In this document: positions 1 through 9,480 of the stretch, piece by piece
Numbering within the stretch: position 1 is the stretch's first letter
Layout: every line of letters starts with the position of its first letter
Source of the DNA: JBMYYR01 sp965243605
GTDB lineage: Bacteria; Bacteroidota; Bacteroidia; Flavobacteriales; CAJXXR01
Direction of reading: 5' to 3'
NCBI GenBank assembly: GCA_965243605.1
Contig: CBDEVQ010000096.1
Location: forward strand, 37,574-101,573
DNA: 64,000 nt
Notes under the pieces: generated by a model
Told to the model about the DNA's origin: nothing
Seen by the model: only the letters and a program-made list of their open reading frames with translations
Database searches by the model: none
Program-made: the position numbers and the translations under genes

Positions 1-55
1 TTTCTTTTTTGGGTCGCTTATAGTATTTCTAGTATCTTTAATTAAAATTAGTCCT

Positions 56-888
56 ATGAATTTAGATTTAACGCAAGGTTTACATATCGTTGGGTTTATA
101 ATAAGTCTGCTAATAATATCTGTATTGGTTTCTAGAATAATAAGATATGTGTTAATACGGATTATTTCTAAACGAAGAACTCAGTCAAATACAAGTTTAA
201 ATTTTCTAAAGAACTCAATACGGTTTATAACAATTGTAATGGCCTTTATGGTCATTGTTCTGTCTGTACCTATGTTCCGTAATCAGGCTAAATTTATTTT
301 TTCTGGAGCGGGAATTTTAGCGGCCATAATTGGTTTTGCTGCAAAAGATGCTATTTCTAATTTAGTTGCCGGAAGTTTTATTGTCATATTTAAACCCTTT
401 AGAGTTGGCGATTATGTTAGATTAGACAATAATAGGGTCGGTATAGTCCAAGATATTACATTAAGGCATACGGTAATCAACAATTTTGAAAACAAACGTT
501 TAATTATACCCAATTCAATTATAAGTACCGAATCTATATTAAACCATAGTATAGAGGATTCTTATATACTTAGTTTTAATAATTTTAGAGTTGGATTTTA
601 GCAAATTTAGATTTAGCAAGAAAAATCATTCAAGAAGAAGCAAAAAAACTCCCGAATATATCAACAGACTACCAACCCGAAACCCATGTGGTTAGTAAAG
701 ATGAAATAGAAGTTAGAGTTGTTGATATTAATGAAAGTTTTATTCATTTAAGAGCTTACGTATGGTTAAATAACCCTTTAGAAGAGTTTAAGATTAAATG
801 TGCTTTAAAAGAAGCTATTCATAAACGTTTTGTTGCTGAAGGTGTAGATTTACCAATTCCGAGACGCATTGTTATTAAAGAAGATTAA
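56..888 (+). pseudogene. MscS-family mechanosensitive channel (frameshifted)
   Basis: Small-conductance mechanosensitive channel of the inner membrane. The first part (56-601) has three hydrophobic segments; the third has the Gly/Ala-rich pore-helix look (GAGILAAIIGFAAKDAISN). It continues into the beta domain (FKPFRVGDYVRLD). The reading frame stops at TAG 599-601. The C-terminal alpha/beta domain continues in another frame from about 598 (LDLARKIIQEEAKKLPN) to the stop at 888. One missing base in the T-run at 596-599 would join the halves into a protein of about 277 aa, normal for this family. The junction also looks a few residues short (FRVGF then NLDLARK), so a small deletion is possible. 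Family assignment is firm. Whether the break is real or a base-calling error cannot be told here. Confidence 0.85.
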
Positions 889-903
889 CTTGTATAAATG
901 ATA

Positions 904-934
904 AAAGTCTTTAAGGTTAATAACCTTAAAGACT
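904..934. terminator. Hairpin after the MscS gene
   Basis: Near-perfect inverted repeat (AAGTCTTTAAGGTT / AACCTTAAAGACTT) 16 bp after the MscS stop. There is no T-run after it, so it may be a weak terminator or an RNA-stabilising hairpin. Confidence 0.4.
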
Positions 935-1058
935 TCCACAATCCTTAATATAATTATTGATTTTGTTTAATTACCCCACGTAATAAACCTTTTATTAGAT
1001 AGTTCAAAGTAACCGATTTATTGGGGAAAAATGTATAGGGTAATCGCTGATTTGCATA

Positions 1059-1078
1059 GGGTGAAAACACCCTTTTTT
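1059..1078 (+). terminator. Rho-independent terminator, + strand
   Basis: AGGGTG-AAAA-CACCCT hairpin followed by a T6 run, just before the end of the convergent minus-strand gene. It would stop read-through from the MscS side. Confidence 0.65.
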
Positions 1079-1082
1079 AGTA

Positions 1083-2387
1083 TTACATTTCTTCAATAAG
1101 AAAAACTAAGCCATTTGCAGGACAAGTGACCGATATATTTGTTGATGTTAGTTGTGAATTTTGAATTCCTAATTTTTGTCCACCACTCGCCGAAATAACA
1201 TAGATTAAAGAAGCGGTAGATTCTGTATGGTCTCCTGAATTTCTAATATAACCATTGGCTGTTCTTGGTCCTATAGTACTTCCATTTAAGGTAAGTTGTA
1301 AAGCTGAACTTGTACGTAATGAGGTTGTAGCAGCAACCTGATTTTGCGTAATGGTTACTTTGTAGGTTCCTGTATTGGTAAAGGTAATACCATCATTTGC
1401 TACGGTATACTTCGTTAAATCGTTAGAGGTTATGGTTCCTGAGCTTGTATTAATCCAAGTAAAAGGAATTGTACCTGTATTTAAGTTGGTTGTTGTAGTA
1501 TTGGTAACTTGTATAAATGCTCTTGCAGAAACACTTCCTATAGGTCCTTTAATATTCAGCTTTAGATTCCAAGTTCCACTTTCTTTAATATATAAGTCTC
1601 CATTAGAGATGTTTAAATATTCATCGCCATCGTCTCCAACCGAATTTACCGGAGTAGAATTTCCATTAAAGCGAGCAAATTTTGGAATTTTATTAGAAAC
1701 CTTAAACCACGCTACAGCTCTACCTCTTGCTCCAGAATTAGAGATTGACGTTCTAAAATTGATGACATCTCCAGTTGTAAATTCTATAGGGGTAGATAAG
1801 GTATTTAAAGCTCCAGAACTTGCGCTTGCTGTAGCTAATCCAGATGTTGCTGTTGTAATTGTATTGTTTTTATAAACGGTTACTTCTGCACTTCCATTAT
1901 CTACCGTTAAACCTACAGCAAATAATTTACAAGTTGATGGAATAATTAAACCATTAGAAGATGTACCTCCGTTACCAAAAGAATATTGGTAAGTGGTACT
2001 TACAGTTAGAGTCCCATTTTCTTCGGCATAGATTGGGAAAATAGTCTCATGCCCTGAAATTTCAAAAACACTATCGATATACGTTTTAATACTTTTTTGG
2101 CTAGCAGTATTCGTGTCACTTTCCTGTTGTAGATGTACGTCTGTAAGGATGTTATCTATTATGAGTGTCTTTACATCATTAGAGTCAAAATTGATATGAA
2201 CAAGGTTACCATTGGTTAATCCAACATAGTAAGTTTTGTTAATAGTGTCTAAATATAAATCTCCTTCTGAGGCTGATTTATTGGATTGAATTTGGTTGAT
2301 TTCAGTATCTGTATAATATTGCCCAAGTACGTTTAAAGGTAAGCAATAGAACACTAGGAAGAGTATGGTTATGATGCTTTTTCTCAT
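1083..2387 (-). CDS. Secreted protein with C1q/TNF-like C-terminal domain
   Basis: 434 aa with a signal peptide (MRKSIITILFLVFYCLPLNVLGQ). Residues about 30-115 are polar and contain a short 'GDLYLDTINKTYYVGL' segment; a similar 'GDEYLNISNGDLYIKESGTW' segment occurs near residue 255, as often seen next to collagen-like or C1q domains. The last 150 residues (after GPIGSVSARAF) are Thr/Ser-rich, alternate like a beta-sandwich, and end in ANGLVFLIEEM, typical of C1q-like jelly-roll domains of Bacteroidetes surface proteins. No T9SS sorting domain is visible. Substrate and role unknown. A TACCTTTG -7-like element lies at 2407-2414 on the minus strand, 20 bp before the start codon. Confidence 0.7.
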   Translation of the reverse strand: MRKSIITILFLVFYCLPLNVLGQYYTDTEINQIQSNKSASEGDLYLDTINKTYYVGLTNGNLVHINFDSNDVKTLIIDNILTDVHLQQESDTNTASQKSIKTYIDSVFEISGHETIFPIYAEENGTLTVSTTYQYSFGNGGTSSNGLIIPSTCKLFAVGLTVDNGSAEVTVYKNNTITTATSGLATASASSGALNTLSTPIEFTTGDVINFRTSISNSGARGRAVAWFKVSNKIPKFARFNGNSTPVNSVGDDGDEYLNISNGDLYIKESGTWNLKLNIKGPIGSVSARAFIQVTNTTTTNLNTGTIPFTWINTSSGTITSNDLTKYTVANDGITFTNTGTYKVTITQNQVAATTSLRTSSALQLTLNGSTIGPRTANGYIRNSGDHTESTASLIYVISASGGQKLGIQNSQLTSTNISVTCPANGLVFLIEEM

Positions 2388-2705
2388 TGTGTAATAATTA
2401 ATAGAACAAAGGTAATGACATCTATTTTATCATGACCTATACCTCTTAAACTATGAGAAGAGGGGAGTACGTTCTTCTTAAATAAATTGGTTTATGGTTG
2501 TAACAATTTTAAATTTAGTCTTTTTGATATAAATAACGGTGTTTTTCATGAAAAAAAGTTTACTCTAATAAAAATGAGTAAACTTTTATGAATTGATAGA
2601 AGCTTCATTCAAAGTTGATTAACGTTCCTTATGCTTGTTGTGTAACCTACTTTATTAAGAATAATGACATCGTCAAAGTATAAGAGTCAATATTTTCAGA
2701 TTGTT
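2388..2705. other. Intergenic stretch with a second copy of the GAPDH 3' region
   Basis: No gene seen. Holds a -7-like element for the upstream-facing minus gene (2407-2414) and, from about 2551 to 2640, a terminator plus trailing sequence clearly similar to the stretch downstream of GAPDH at 7822-7908. Confidence 0.6.
2554..2587 (-). terminator. Terminator after the YCF48-like gene; paralogue of the GAPDH terminator
   Basis: AAAAGTTTACTC / GAGTAAACTTTT stem of 12 bp with a 10-nt loop and a T-run on the minus strand. Same architecture and flanks as 7825-7856, with a paired base change in the stem. Confidence 0.8.
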
Positions 2706-3893
2706 TTATTGAACGACAACTTTAGTAGACCCCATTCGGTATTCACCATATATACGGATATAATATACTCCAGACGCTAAATTTCCTTTTATAAATAAAA
2801 ATGCATTATCGTTTTCTTTTTTAAAGTACGAAGATCCTAGGTTTTTTCCATGAGCATTATATAGTACCCATTGAGGATTGGTCATTTTTTTTTGCATTTG
2901 AATTTTAGATGTATGGACAATAGGAGTAGGATATATATTAATATCTGAAGGTTGAAATGGTAGAATATTTAAAGCGGTATCTGTAGAATATTTTATAATT
3001 GTACCACCAGAAGCACAAGCCCACCCATTATTTTCATCGGTAAAATCAACAGATACTATATGCTTATTACTGGCAAGTGTATTGGAATAGGGAACCCAGG
3101 TCTCCCCACCATTTAAGGTGTAGGCCATTTTACTATGCCGTCCAACAGCCCATCCATAATTGGGATTTACAAAATGTATTTCTTGGAACCACTCTGTAAT
3201 ATGACTTTCTTGTGACGTCCAATTTAAGCCTCCATCCTCTGTTTTAAATATTAACCCATCTTCTCCACAAATCCATCCTAAGCTTTCATCTAAAAAGACA
3301 ATATCTAGAATTGATTTATCTGTAATATTAAGATTTGTCCAACTGGCTCCACTGTCGGTTGTTTTATAAAAGACTCCAATACCTCCAATAAACCCTACGG
3401 AATCATTAGTAAAACTGATTACACCTAAATAATCATTTTGATTCATGGATTTATCCATCCATGTTTCGCCATTATCTACCGTTTTGTATAATATACCTTC
3501 ACGTCCGCAAACCCACCCAATAGAATCGTTTATAAAAAAGATAGATTCTAAATCTTCGGTTGTATTAATGGTTTTGCTTACCCAAGAATCCCCTTGGTCT
3601 TTTGATTGTATGAGTGTTCCATTAACCCCTACAATCCATCCTACGCTATCGTTATAAAAATGGACTTTCCAATATTTTTCTGAACTAGGAGATGGAACAT
3701 CATACCAATTTAGCCCACCATCGTTGGTTTTTTTTATAGTTCCATAGTTTCCAACAACAATTCCAGTTAAAGAATCAATAAATTCAATCCCTTTTAAACT
3801 AGTAAATGTTCCACTATTTTGATTGGTCCATTGCGCTGTTCCATTATAAGTACATAGAATGGAGATTATTATGGTATATAAAATTGTTTTCAT
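2706..3893 (-). CDS. YCF48/BNR-type beta-propeller, T9SS cargo (copy A)
   Basis: 395 aa. Signal peptide (MKTILYTIIISILCTYNGTAQ), then about seven repeats of the form 'DGGxxWxxxxxP...F.D...GW.VG..G.I.KT', as in the YCF48/HCF136-like propeller family. The last 75 residues form a T9SS type A sorting domain (INIYPTPIVHTSKIQMQKK ... GVYYIRIYGE ... STKVVVQ), so the protein is exported across the outer membrane and processed there. It is a tandem duplicate of the gene at 3953-5140, 59 bp away. The C-terminal 180 residues are almost identical while the N-terminal blades differ in patches. Binding partner unknown; the homologous photosystem factor's role does not apply here. Confidence 0.85.
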   Translation of the reverse strand: MKTILYTIIISILCTYNGTAQWTNQNSGTFTSLKGIEFIDSLTGIVVGNYGTIKKTNDGGLNWYDVPSPSSEKYWKVHFYNDSVGWIVGVNGTLIQSKDQGDSWVSKTINTTEDLESIFFINDSIGWVCGREGILYKTVDNGETWMDKSMNQNDYLGVISFTNDSVGFIGGIGVFYKTTDSGASWTNLNITDKSILDIVFLDESLGWICGEDGLIFKTEDGGLNWTSQESHITEWFQEIHFVNPNYGWAVGRHSKMAYTLNGGETWVPYSNTLASNKHIVSVDFTDENNGWACASGGTIIKYSTDTALNILPFQPSDINIYPTPIVHTSKIQMQKKMTNPQWVLYNAHGKNLGSSYFKKENDNAFLFIKGNLASGVYYIRIYGEYRMGSTKVVVQ

Positions 3894-3952
3894 GGATTAA
3901 TCGTATTACACTGTTTAATAGATGCTAAGTGTCCTTAAAGTTATTTGGATTT

Positions 3953-5140
3953 TTATTGAACGACAACTTTAGTAGATCCGAAACTATTTTCACCATATAT
4001 ACGGATATAATATACTCCAGACGCTAAATTTCCTTTTACAAATAAAAATGCATTATCGTTTTCTTTTTTAAAGTACGAAGATCCTAGGTTTTTTCCATGG
4101 GCATTATATAATACCAATTGAGGATTGGTCATTTTTTTTTGCATTTGAATTTTAGATGTATGGACAATTGGAGTAGGATATATATTTATATCTGAAGGTT
4201 GAAATGGTAGAATATTTAAAGTGGTATCTGTAGAATATTTTATAATTGTACCACCAGAAGCACAAGCCCACCCATTATTTTCATCGGTAAAATCAACGGA
4301 TACTATATGCTTATTACTGGCAAGTGTATTGGAATAGGGAACCCAGGTCTCCCCACCATTTAAGGTGTAGGCCATTTTACTATGCCGTCCGACAGCCCAT
4401 CCATAATTGGGATTTACAAAATGTATTTCTTGGAACCACTCTGTAATATGACTTTCTTGTGACGTCCAATTTAAGCCTCCATCCTCTGTTTTAAATATTA
4501 ACCCATCTTCTCCACAAATCCATCCTAAGTTTTCATCTAAAAAGAAAATATCAAGAATTGTTTTATCTGTAATATTAAGATTTGTCCAGTGTTCTCCATA
4601 ATCGCTTGTTTTATAAAAGGTTCCAACGCTACCAATAAACCCTACAGAATCATTAGTAAATCTGATAACTGCTAAAAAATCATTTTGATTCATGGATTTA
4701 TCCATCCATGTTTCGCCATTATCTACCGTTTTGTATAATATACTTTCAGGGCCACAAACCCACCCAATAGAATCGTTTATAAAAAAGATAGATTCTAAAT
4801 CTTCGGTTGTATTAATGGTTTTACTTACCCAAGAATCCCCTTGGTCGTTAGATTTAAGAAGTGTACCATTAGCCCCTATAATCCACCCAATGCTATCGTT
4901 AAAAAAATGGACTTTCCAATATCTTTCAGAACTTGGAGATGGAACATCATACCAATTTAGCCCACCATCGTAGGTCTTTTGTATAGTTCCATTATATCCA
5001 ACAACAATTCCAGTTAAAGAGTTTATAAAATCAATCCCATGAAGGTGATTAAATGTTCCACTATTTTGATTGGTCCATTGTGCTGTTCCATTATAAGTAC
5101 ATAGAATGGAAATTATTATGGTATATAAAAATGTTTTCAT
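3953..5140 (-). CDS. YCF48/BNR-type beta-propeller, T9SS cargo (copy B)
   Basis: 395 aa, same length and plan as copy A: signal peptide, DGG-W propeller repeats and a T9SS tail. The 20 bp just upstream of both start codons are the same (GGATTAATCGTATTACACTG on the + strand), so the duplication unit includes leader sequence. Residues about 212-318 match copy A almost completely. Blades 1-4 show clustered changes, for example around GPESILYK (GREGILYK in A) and the FYKTSDYGEHW loop (FYKTTDSGASW in A). Probably transcribed together with copy A from upstream of 5140. Confidence 0.85.
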   Translation of the reverse strand: MKTFLYTIIISILCTYNGTAQWTNQNSGTFNHLHGIDFINSLTGIVVGYNGTIQKTYDGGLNWYDVPSPSSERYWKVHFFNDSIGWIIGANGTLLKSNDQGDSWVSKTINTTEDLESIFFINDSIGWVCGPESILYKTVDNGETWMDKSMNQNDFLAVIRFTNDSVGFIGSVGTFYKTSDYGEHWTNLNITDKTILDIFFLDENLGWICGEDGLIFKTEDGGLNWTSQESHITEWFQEIHFVNPNYGWAVGRHSKMAYTLNGGETWVPYSNTLASNKHIVSVDFTDENNGWACASGGTIIKYSTDTTLNILPFQPSDINIYPTPIVHTSKIQMQKKMTNPQLVLYNAHGKNLGSSYFKKENDNAFLFVKGNLASGVYYIRIYGENSFGSTKVVVQ

Positions 5141-5178
5141 GGATTAATCGTATTACACTGTAATTGTCCTTAAAGTTA

Positions 5179-5215
5179 AATTAATTATCAGGCATTAATA
5201 TCCTGATAATTAATT
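5179..5215. terminator. Hairpin terminator after the metalloprotease gene
   Basis: AAATTAATTATCAGG / CCTGATAATTAATTT stem with a 9-nt loop, between the stop of the gene at 5243 and the start of copy B at 5140. Flanks are weakly T-rich on both strands. Confidence 0.65.
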
Positions 5216-5242
5216 TTTAATGAATATTATGATTTTTCTGTT

Positions 5243-7633
5243 TTATTGCTTAATTAAGTTTTGTGCGTCGGCAATAATACCATTTATAACCAATACAATT
5301 TGGTAGGTTCCAGCAGGGTTAGTAGAAAGATCAATTTGGATGGTTGATTCACCTTCTCCACTAATCATATAATTGCTAACCACATTATGATTCATATTAT
5401 AGACCATTAATACAGCTGTATTTACCCCTTCTGATAATTTAGTGCAAATTTCAGATATTGAGGTTGTTGGATTTGGGCTCACACTACAAATAATACCTTC
5501 GGTTACCACAATATTTGTACGGTCATAATCTTTATATTTATCCGAATCTGTAATGACCTCAAGTTGAAGTGCTTTAGATTCTTCAGCCGTTAAAGTTATA
5601 TTTTTACCACTATATAATAGGTTTCCATCGCAATCGCACCAATTGTATTGGGCATTTTCTCCAATATCTTCTGCTAATAAATTAACATCTGTTCCTTTTA
5701 GTATTAAAACATCCGACCCCGAATTGGCTGTAAACAGATCTCTAGAAGATCGTCTAATTTCGTAATGTTCTGAACCTAATACGTTAGGATTTCCATGAAA
5801 CCTTTGAGAAAATCTGAATGTATAGTTATCATGAACAACTTCTGTTCTAAGGAAGTTTATTTTTGGAGTAACCTTTAACCTTTCATGGCCTTGTAGTTCA
5901 AAATTTGGTATGGTAACGTTGGTTTGTGTAACAACAACTGCACTTTCAATAGTTTTATGAGGAGTAAGCCCTATGACGGGATTCGTGATTATATGGGTAT
6001 ATAATTCTGTAGGTAATTCATAATATACTTCAGCTTCATTTAATAGGTTTTGATCTGTAATGATATCAAAATCAAAATGGTCTGCATTGTTTTGGATGTT
6101 TTCGATTAAAAACCCTTTGAAAAATGTAATGTCTCCATTATACTCTGTTTCAGCCGGTTCATTTTCATCAATAAGTTGATAATTAAGAACGGTTAAATTT
6201 CTTACAACCACATTATTATTATATATCCAAATGTCATACGTTTCAGAATGTAGAGGGTCGCTCGCATCAACCCCATCAATTTTAGCCAATAAACAGGAGC
6301 TAATACTTGCACCTGAAGGAAGGTCAGGCATATTAGAATAAGACCAAGGCATGGTTAAAACTGTGGACTGTCCAGGTTGAAGTGCGGGAATATTTAATGT
6401 TCCGATGGTTCCTTTTGTATCTGGGTTAGATATTCCCGTCCAATTGTCAGGCCAACCTTGCCATGTGCTAGGTGTTGCCCAGTAAACCGTAACGGTTTCG
6501 TTCCCTGTGCTTGGAGCACAACCATCATTTTTAATTCTTAATTTAACACTTGGGTCTCCCCATAATGGGTGATTAAATGTTGGGTTTTGGTGTTCATCTG
6601 GGTTTCCATAACTATTATTTCTTATCCAAAGATCGGGACTGTTATCATACACTGTTGTTGTCCAATTTGGTTCCCCAAAATAATCTTCAGGATTATCTCT
6701 CATGGCTAAATCAAAACGTTCGTAGTATACGTCTTCTAGATATTGAAGGTTAGAAGGGTCAAATATTTTATCTATTTGTCCAGGAGTAAATATTATTGGA
6801 CAATATGTATTTTGAAAACTTCCACCAAAAATAGACATTATGTTATTGGTTGGTGGCGGTGGAGATTGAGGCCCAGTGTATTGACAATTAGTATTAACAT
6901 AGTTTGTGACATTATTATCGTCTGGGCTATAAGTTAATCCTTCATCTAAAGGCGTATCACAAACATAATCTCCAGTAGTTTCACATTGAGATTCTATTTC
7001 GGGAGATCCTCCTAGAGCGGCGTTTTGTCCATGATTGGTATGGTATAACCCAAGGCAATGATCTAATTCATGTGCTAATAAAGGGGGGGAATTATAAACT
7101 TTATAATAGTTCAATACAACTCTTTTAGAAGGGATAGTTCCTGAATCTCCTCCTAAACTTATATTGGTCTGATTAGTGATTGGATTTATCTTCACAATTG
7201 TGTTAACAAAAAAAAGATCGATAGCGTCGTTATCTAATGAATATTGATTCAATATCACGCTAGCCTGATAATTTGGATTGTATTGAGGGTTTATATAAAA
7301 ATTGGTATTGTCAATGTAATCATAACCTATAGATTTAAATCTGATATTTGTTGGGTAAAAAGAATGCAAATCATTGATTCGGTCTGCTATATAACTTTGT
7401 ATTGAGGTGATGGTTGGATCACTAGGTGCAAATTCTCCGTTATCTTGCCGAAAAAAGTGGAAAAACAATCTATAGGTAATACATTCAGGCGGGTTTTCTA
7501 TAAGAGGACCTTGTGTTATTCCTTGAGAGAAATCAGCAGGTTGTGCAGAAGAATTGGTCCCGCAATACTCATTAACTTGAGCTTTTAGTGATAACATCAT
7601 TCCTAATGCTATCCAAGTGATAGTACGTTTCAT
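5243..7633 (-). CDS. Secreted M43-type zinc metalloprotease with T9SS sorting domain
   Basis: 796 aa. Signal peptide (MKRTITWIALGMMLSLKAQ). The catalytic domain has the extended zinc motif HELDHCLGLYH (HExxHxxGxxH, near residue 189), followed by YVCDTPLDEG and a NIMSIF Met-turn, the signature order of the M43 cytophagalysin/pappalysin-like family. A middle region of about 300 residues looks like beta-sandwich domains. The C-terminal 80 residues (CSVSPNPTTSISEICTKL ... AGTYQIVLVING) are a T9SS type A sorting domain. Likely an exported protein-degrading enzyme. Zinc ligands and catalytic Glu are all present. Confidence 0.88.
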   Translation of the reverse strand: MKRTITWIALGMMLSLKAQVNEYCGTNSSAQPADFSQGITQGPLIENPPECITYRLFFHFFRQDNGEFAPSDPTITSIQSYIADRINDLHSFYPTNIRFKSIGYDYIDNTNFYINPQYNPNYQASVILNQYSLDNDAIDLFFVNTIVKINPITNQTNISLGGDSGTIPSKRVVLNYYKVYNSPPLLAHELDHCLGLYHTNHGQNAALGGSPEIESQCETTGDYVCDTPLDEGLTYSPDDNNVTNYVNTNCQYTGPQSPPPPTNNIMSIFGGSFQNTYCPIIFTPGQIDKIFDPSNLQYLEDVYYERFDLAMRDNPEDYFGEPNWTTTVYDNSPDLWIRNNSYGNPDEHQNPTFNHPLWGDPSVKLRIKNDGCAPSTGNETVTVYWATPSTWQGWPDNWTGISNPDTKGTIGTLNIPALQPGQSTVLTMPWSYSNMPDLPSGASISSCLLAKIDGVDASDPLHSETYDIWIYNNNVVVRNLTVLNYQLIDENEPAETEYNGDITFFKGFLIENIQNNADHFDFDIITDQNLLNEAEVYYELPTELYTHIITNPVIGLTPHKTIESAVVVTQTNVTIPNFELQGHERLKVTPKINFLRTEVVHDNYTFRFSQRFHGNPNVLGSEHYEIRRSSRDLFTANSGSDVLILKGTDVNLLAEDIGENAQYNWCDCDGNLLYSGKNITLTAEESKALQLEVITDSDKYKDYDRTNIVVTEGIICSVSPNPTTSISEICTKLSEGVNTAVLMVYNMNHNVVSNYMISGEGESTIQIDLSTNPAGTYQIVLVINGIIADAQNLIKQ

Positions 7634-7824
7634 ATGTAAATAATTAGTTAATAATTTTATAGGAGGCTAATTCCACAGAAATACCATGGAATTATGAAGA
7701 GATAATACATTACTGTATGTTTAATCTCTTATTAATGGATTGATAATTAAGTTAATAGAGTAGAGTAAATACTAAGGTTAGTATGTTTTGTTAGAATAAA
7801 ATATTCGATTTTTTTTTACATAAA

Positions 7825-7856
7825 AAAAGCTTACTCTAAAAAAAGAGTAAGCTTTT
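7825..7856 (-). terminator. GAPDH terminator
   Basis: AAAAGCTTACTC / GAGTAAGCTTTT stem with a T-run on the minus strand, about 57 nt after the GAPDH stop codon. Confidence 0.85.
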
Positions 7857-7912
7857 ATGAATAGATAGAAATGTCTATTAAGAGTTAATAAACGTTCCTT
7901 ATATTTGTTATA

Positions 7913-9349
7913 TTAGTAGTTTGTTTTACGACGTACTTTAGATACGTATTTCGCTAAACGCATTACTTGACGAGAGTATCCATACTCATTGTCATACCAT
8001 GCATAAATAACTACAGATTTACCATCGTTAGAAACAATTGTTGCATTACTATCATAGATAGAAGCAGCTGCATTTCCAACAATATCAGTAGATACTAATT
8101 CTTTAGAAACATTAAATTCAATTTGCTCAACTAATGGTCCTTCGATAGCAGCATTACGCATAATTTCGCTAAACTCATCAATATTCGTTGCTTTCTCTAA
8201 GTTAATGTTTAAGATAGCTAAAGATCCATCAGGAGTAGGAACACGAACAGCATTTGCTGTTAATTTTCCATCTAAAGAAGGAATTACCTTAACAACAGCT
8301 TTACCTGCACCTGTAGAAGTAATAACCATGTTTAAAGCCGCAGCACGTCCTCTACGGTTTTTCTTATGCATGTTATCTACAAGGTTTTGGTCATTTGTAT
8401 ATGCATGTACAGTTTCAATATGTCCTTTTTCTACACCAAAGTTATCGTTAACAACTTTAAGCATAGGCGTAATTGCATTTGTAGTACAAGATGCTGCCGA
8501 GAAAATATCGTAATCGTCTGCACTGTAATCTAAGTGGTTTGCACCAAATACAATGTTAGGAATTTCTTTTCCAGGCGCTGTTAAGATAACCTTAGAAACT
8601 CCTGTTCCTGCTAGGTGACGACTTAAAGCAGCCTTGTCAGTAAATACACCTGTATTATCTAATACTAAAGCATCTTTAATATCATAAGCTGTATAATCTA
8701 CATCTTCTGGGTTACTTGCTTTAATTAATTGTACGTGGTGACCATTAATTACTAAAGCCTTGTTTTCAAAATCTTCAGTTACTGTTCCAGGGAACTCTCC
8801 GTGAACAGAATCCGTTCTTAATAAAGCAGCTCTTTTAATGATTTGCTCATCAGAATCGTTTCTTACAACAATAGCACGTAAACGTAGTTGATCTCCTTTA
8901 CCAGCTTGCATGATTAACTCACGAGCTAATAAACGACCAATACGACCAAATCCGTAAAGAACAACATCTTTACCATGAACATTATTATTTTCTTCAGCTT
9001 CAAATCCTTTAAGACTTGCAATTACCGAATCTGCTAATTTAGATTTGTCTTCACAATTAAAAACAAGGTTTCCTAAATCGATTTTAGCAGCTCCATAGTT
9101 CCCGTTATAGATTACTTTGGCAGCTTCTAATGCATCATAAATGCTAATTGGTTTTTTTACAAAATCACGAGCATAGTCAAAAAGACTTAAAATTTCACTC
9201 GTTTTAGAGTCTCGTAGTTGTCGACGAAAAAGAACAAGTTCAATTTGTTTGTCTAACCATAAATCACTTACGATTTTAATTAACTCAACAGTTGCTTTTT
9301 CTTCCTTTACGCGAAGCGTTAGCTCTTCTTCGTAGTTTAAGATACTCAT
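7913..9349 (-). CDS. gap: Glyceraldehyde-3-phosphate dehydrogenase, long Bacteroidetes form
   Basis: 478 aa. Catalyses oxidative phosphorylation of glyceraldehyde-3-phosphate with NAD(P) in glycolysis or the reverse step in gluconeogenesis. The catalytic cysteine lies in SAASCTTNAITPML; the Rossmann start is LYGFGRIGRLLARELI at about residue 130; the C-terminal part has WYDNEYGYSRQVM. About 125 extra N-terminal residues (MSILNYEEEL...) precede the Rossmann domain. This is the long form common in Flavobacteria, which often coexists with a standard 330-aa GAPDH elsewhere. Monocistronic with its own promoter and terminator. Confidence 0.95.
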   Translation of the reverse strand: MSILNYEEELTLRVKEEKATVELIKIVSDLWLDKQIELVLFRRQLRDSKTSEILSLFDYARDFVKKPISIYDALEAAKVIYNGNYGAAKIDLGNLVFNCEDKSKLADSVIASLKGFEAEENNNVHGKDVVLYGFGRIGRLLARELIMQAGKGDQLRLRAIVVRNDSDEQIIKRAALLRTDSVHGEFPGTVTEDFENKALVINGHHVQLIKASNPEDVDYTAYDIKDALVLDNTGVFTDKAALSRHLAGTGVSKVILTAPGKEIPNIVFGANHLDYSADDYDIFSAASCTTNAITPMLKVVNDNFGVEKGHIETVHAYTNDQNLVDNMHKKNRRGRAAALNMVITSTGAGKAVVKVIPSLDGKLTANAVRVPTPDGSLAILNINLEKATNIDEFSEIMRNAAIEGPLVEQIEFNVSKELVSTDIVGNAAASIYDSNATIVSNDGKSVVIYAWYDNEYGYSRQVMRLAKYVSKVRRKTNY

Positions 9350-9389
9350 ATCTATATTTTATTTGAAGTTTTTTAAATAAACGGTTGGG

Positions 9390-9421
9390 CGAAAATACGA
9401 AGAATTGCACCGAATATCAAA
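9390..9421 (-). promoter_or_regulatory. Probable GAPDH promoter
   Basis: On the minus strand, TTTG (9418-9421), a 20-bp spacer, then TATTTTCG (9390-9397). This fits the Bacteroidetes primary sigma pattern TTTG...TAnnTTTG with one mismatch. The start codon is about 40 bp downstream. Confidence 0.45.
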
Positions 9422-9480
9422 CATCAGTAATGAAACTTTTAGCAACTTAAATTATGGGGCTTAAAATTGATTTTTAAAAA

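Larger units (their letters stand above)
2706..5140 (-). repeat. Tandem gene duplication of about 1.2 kb
   Basis: Two 1188-bp coding units plus about 20 bp of leader, direct orientation, spaced 59 bp. The 3' half of each unit is nearly identical at the DNA level and the 5' half is mosaic. Confidence 0.9.

Noticed and set aside
1375..1875. Long + strand reading frame opposite the C1q-like gene
   Set aside because: Antisense shadow of a well-supported secreted protein; no signal or family match. The same applies to other antisense frames, for example those opposite GAPDH and fumC.
2706..5140. Photosystem II assembly function for the YCF48-like proteins
   Set aside because: Only the propeller repeat is shared; these are T9SS-secreted proteins and nothing photosynthetic is present.
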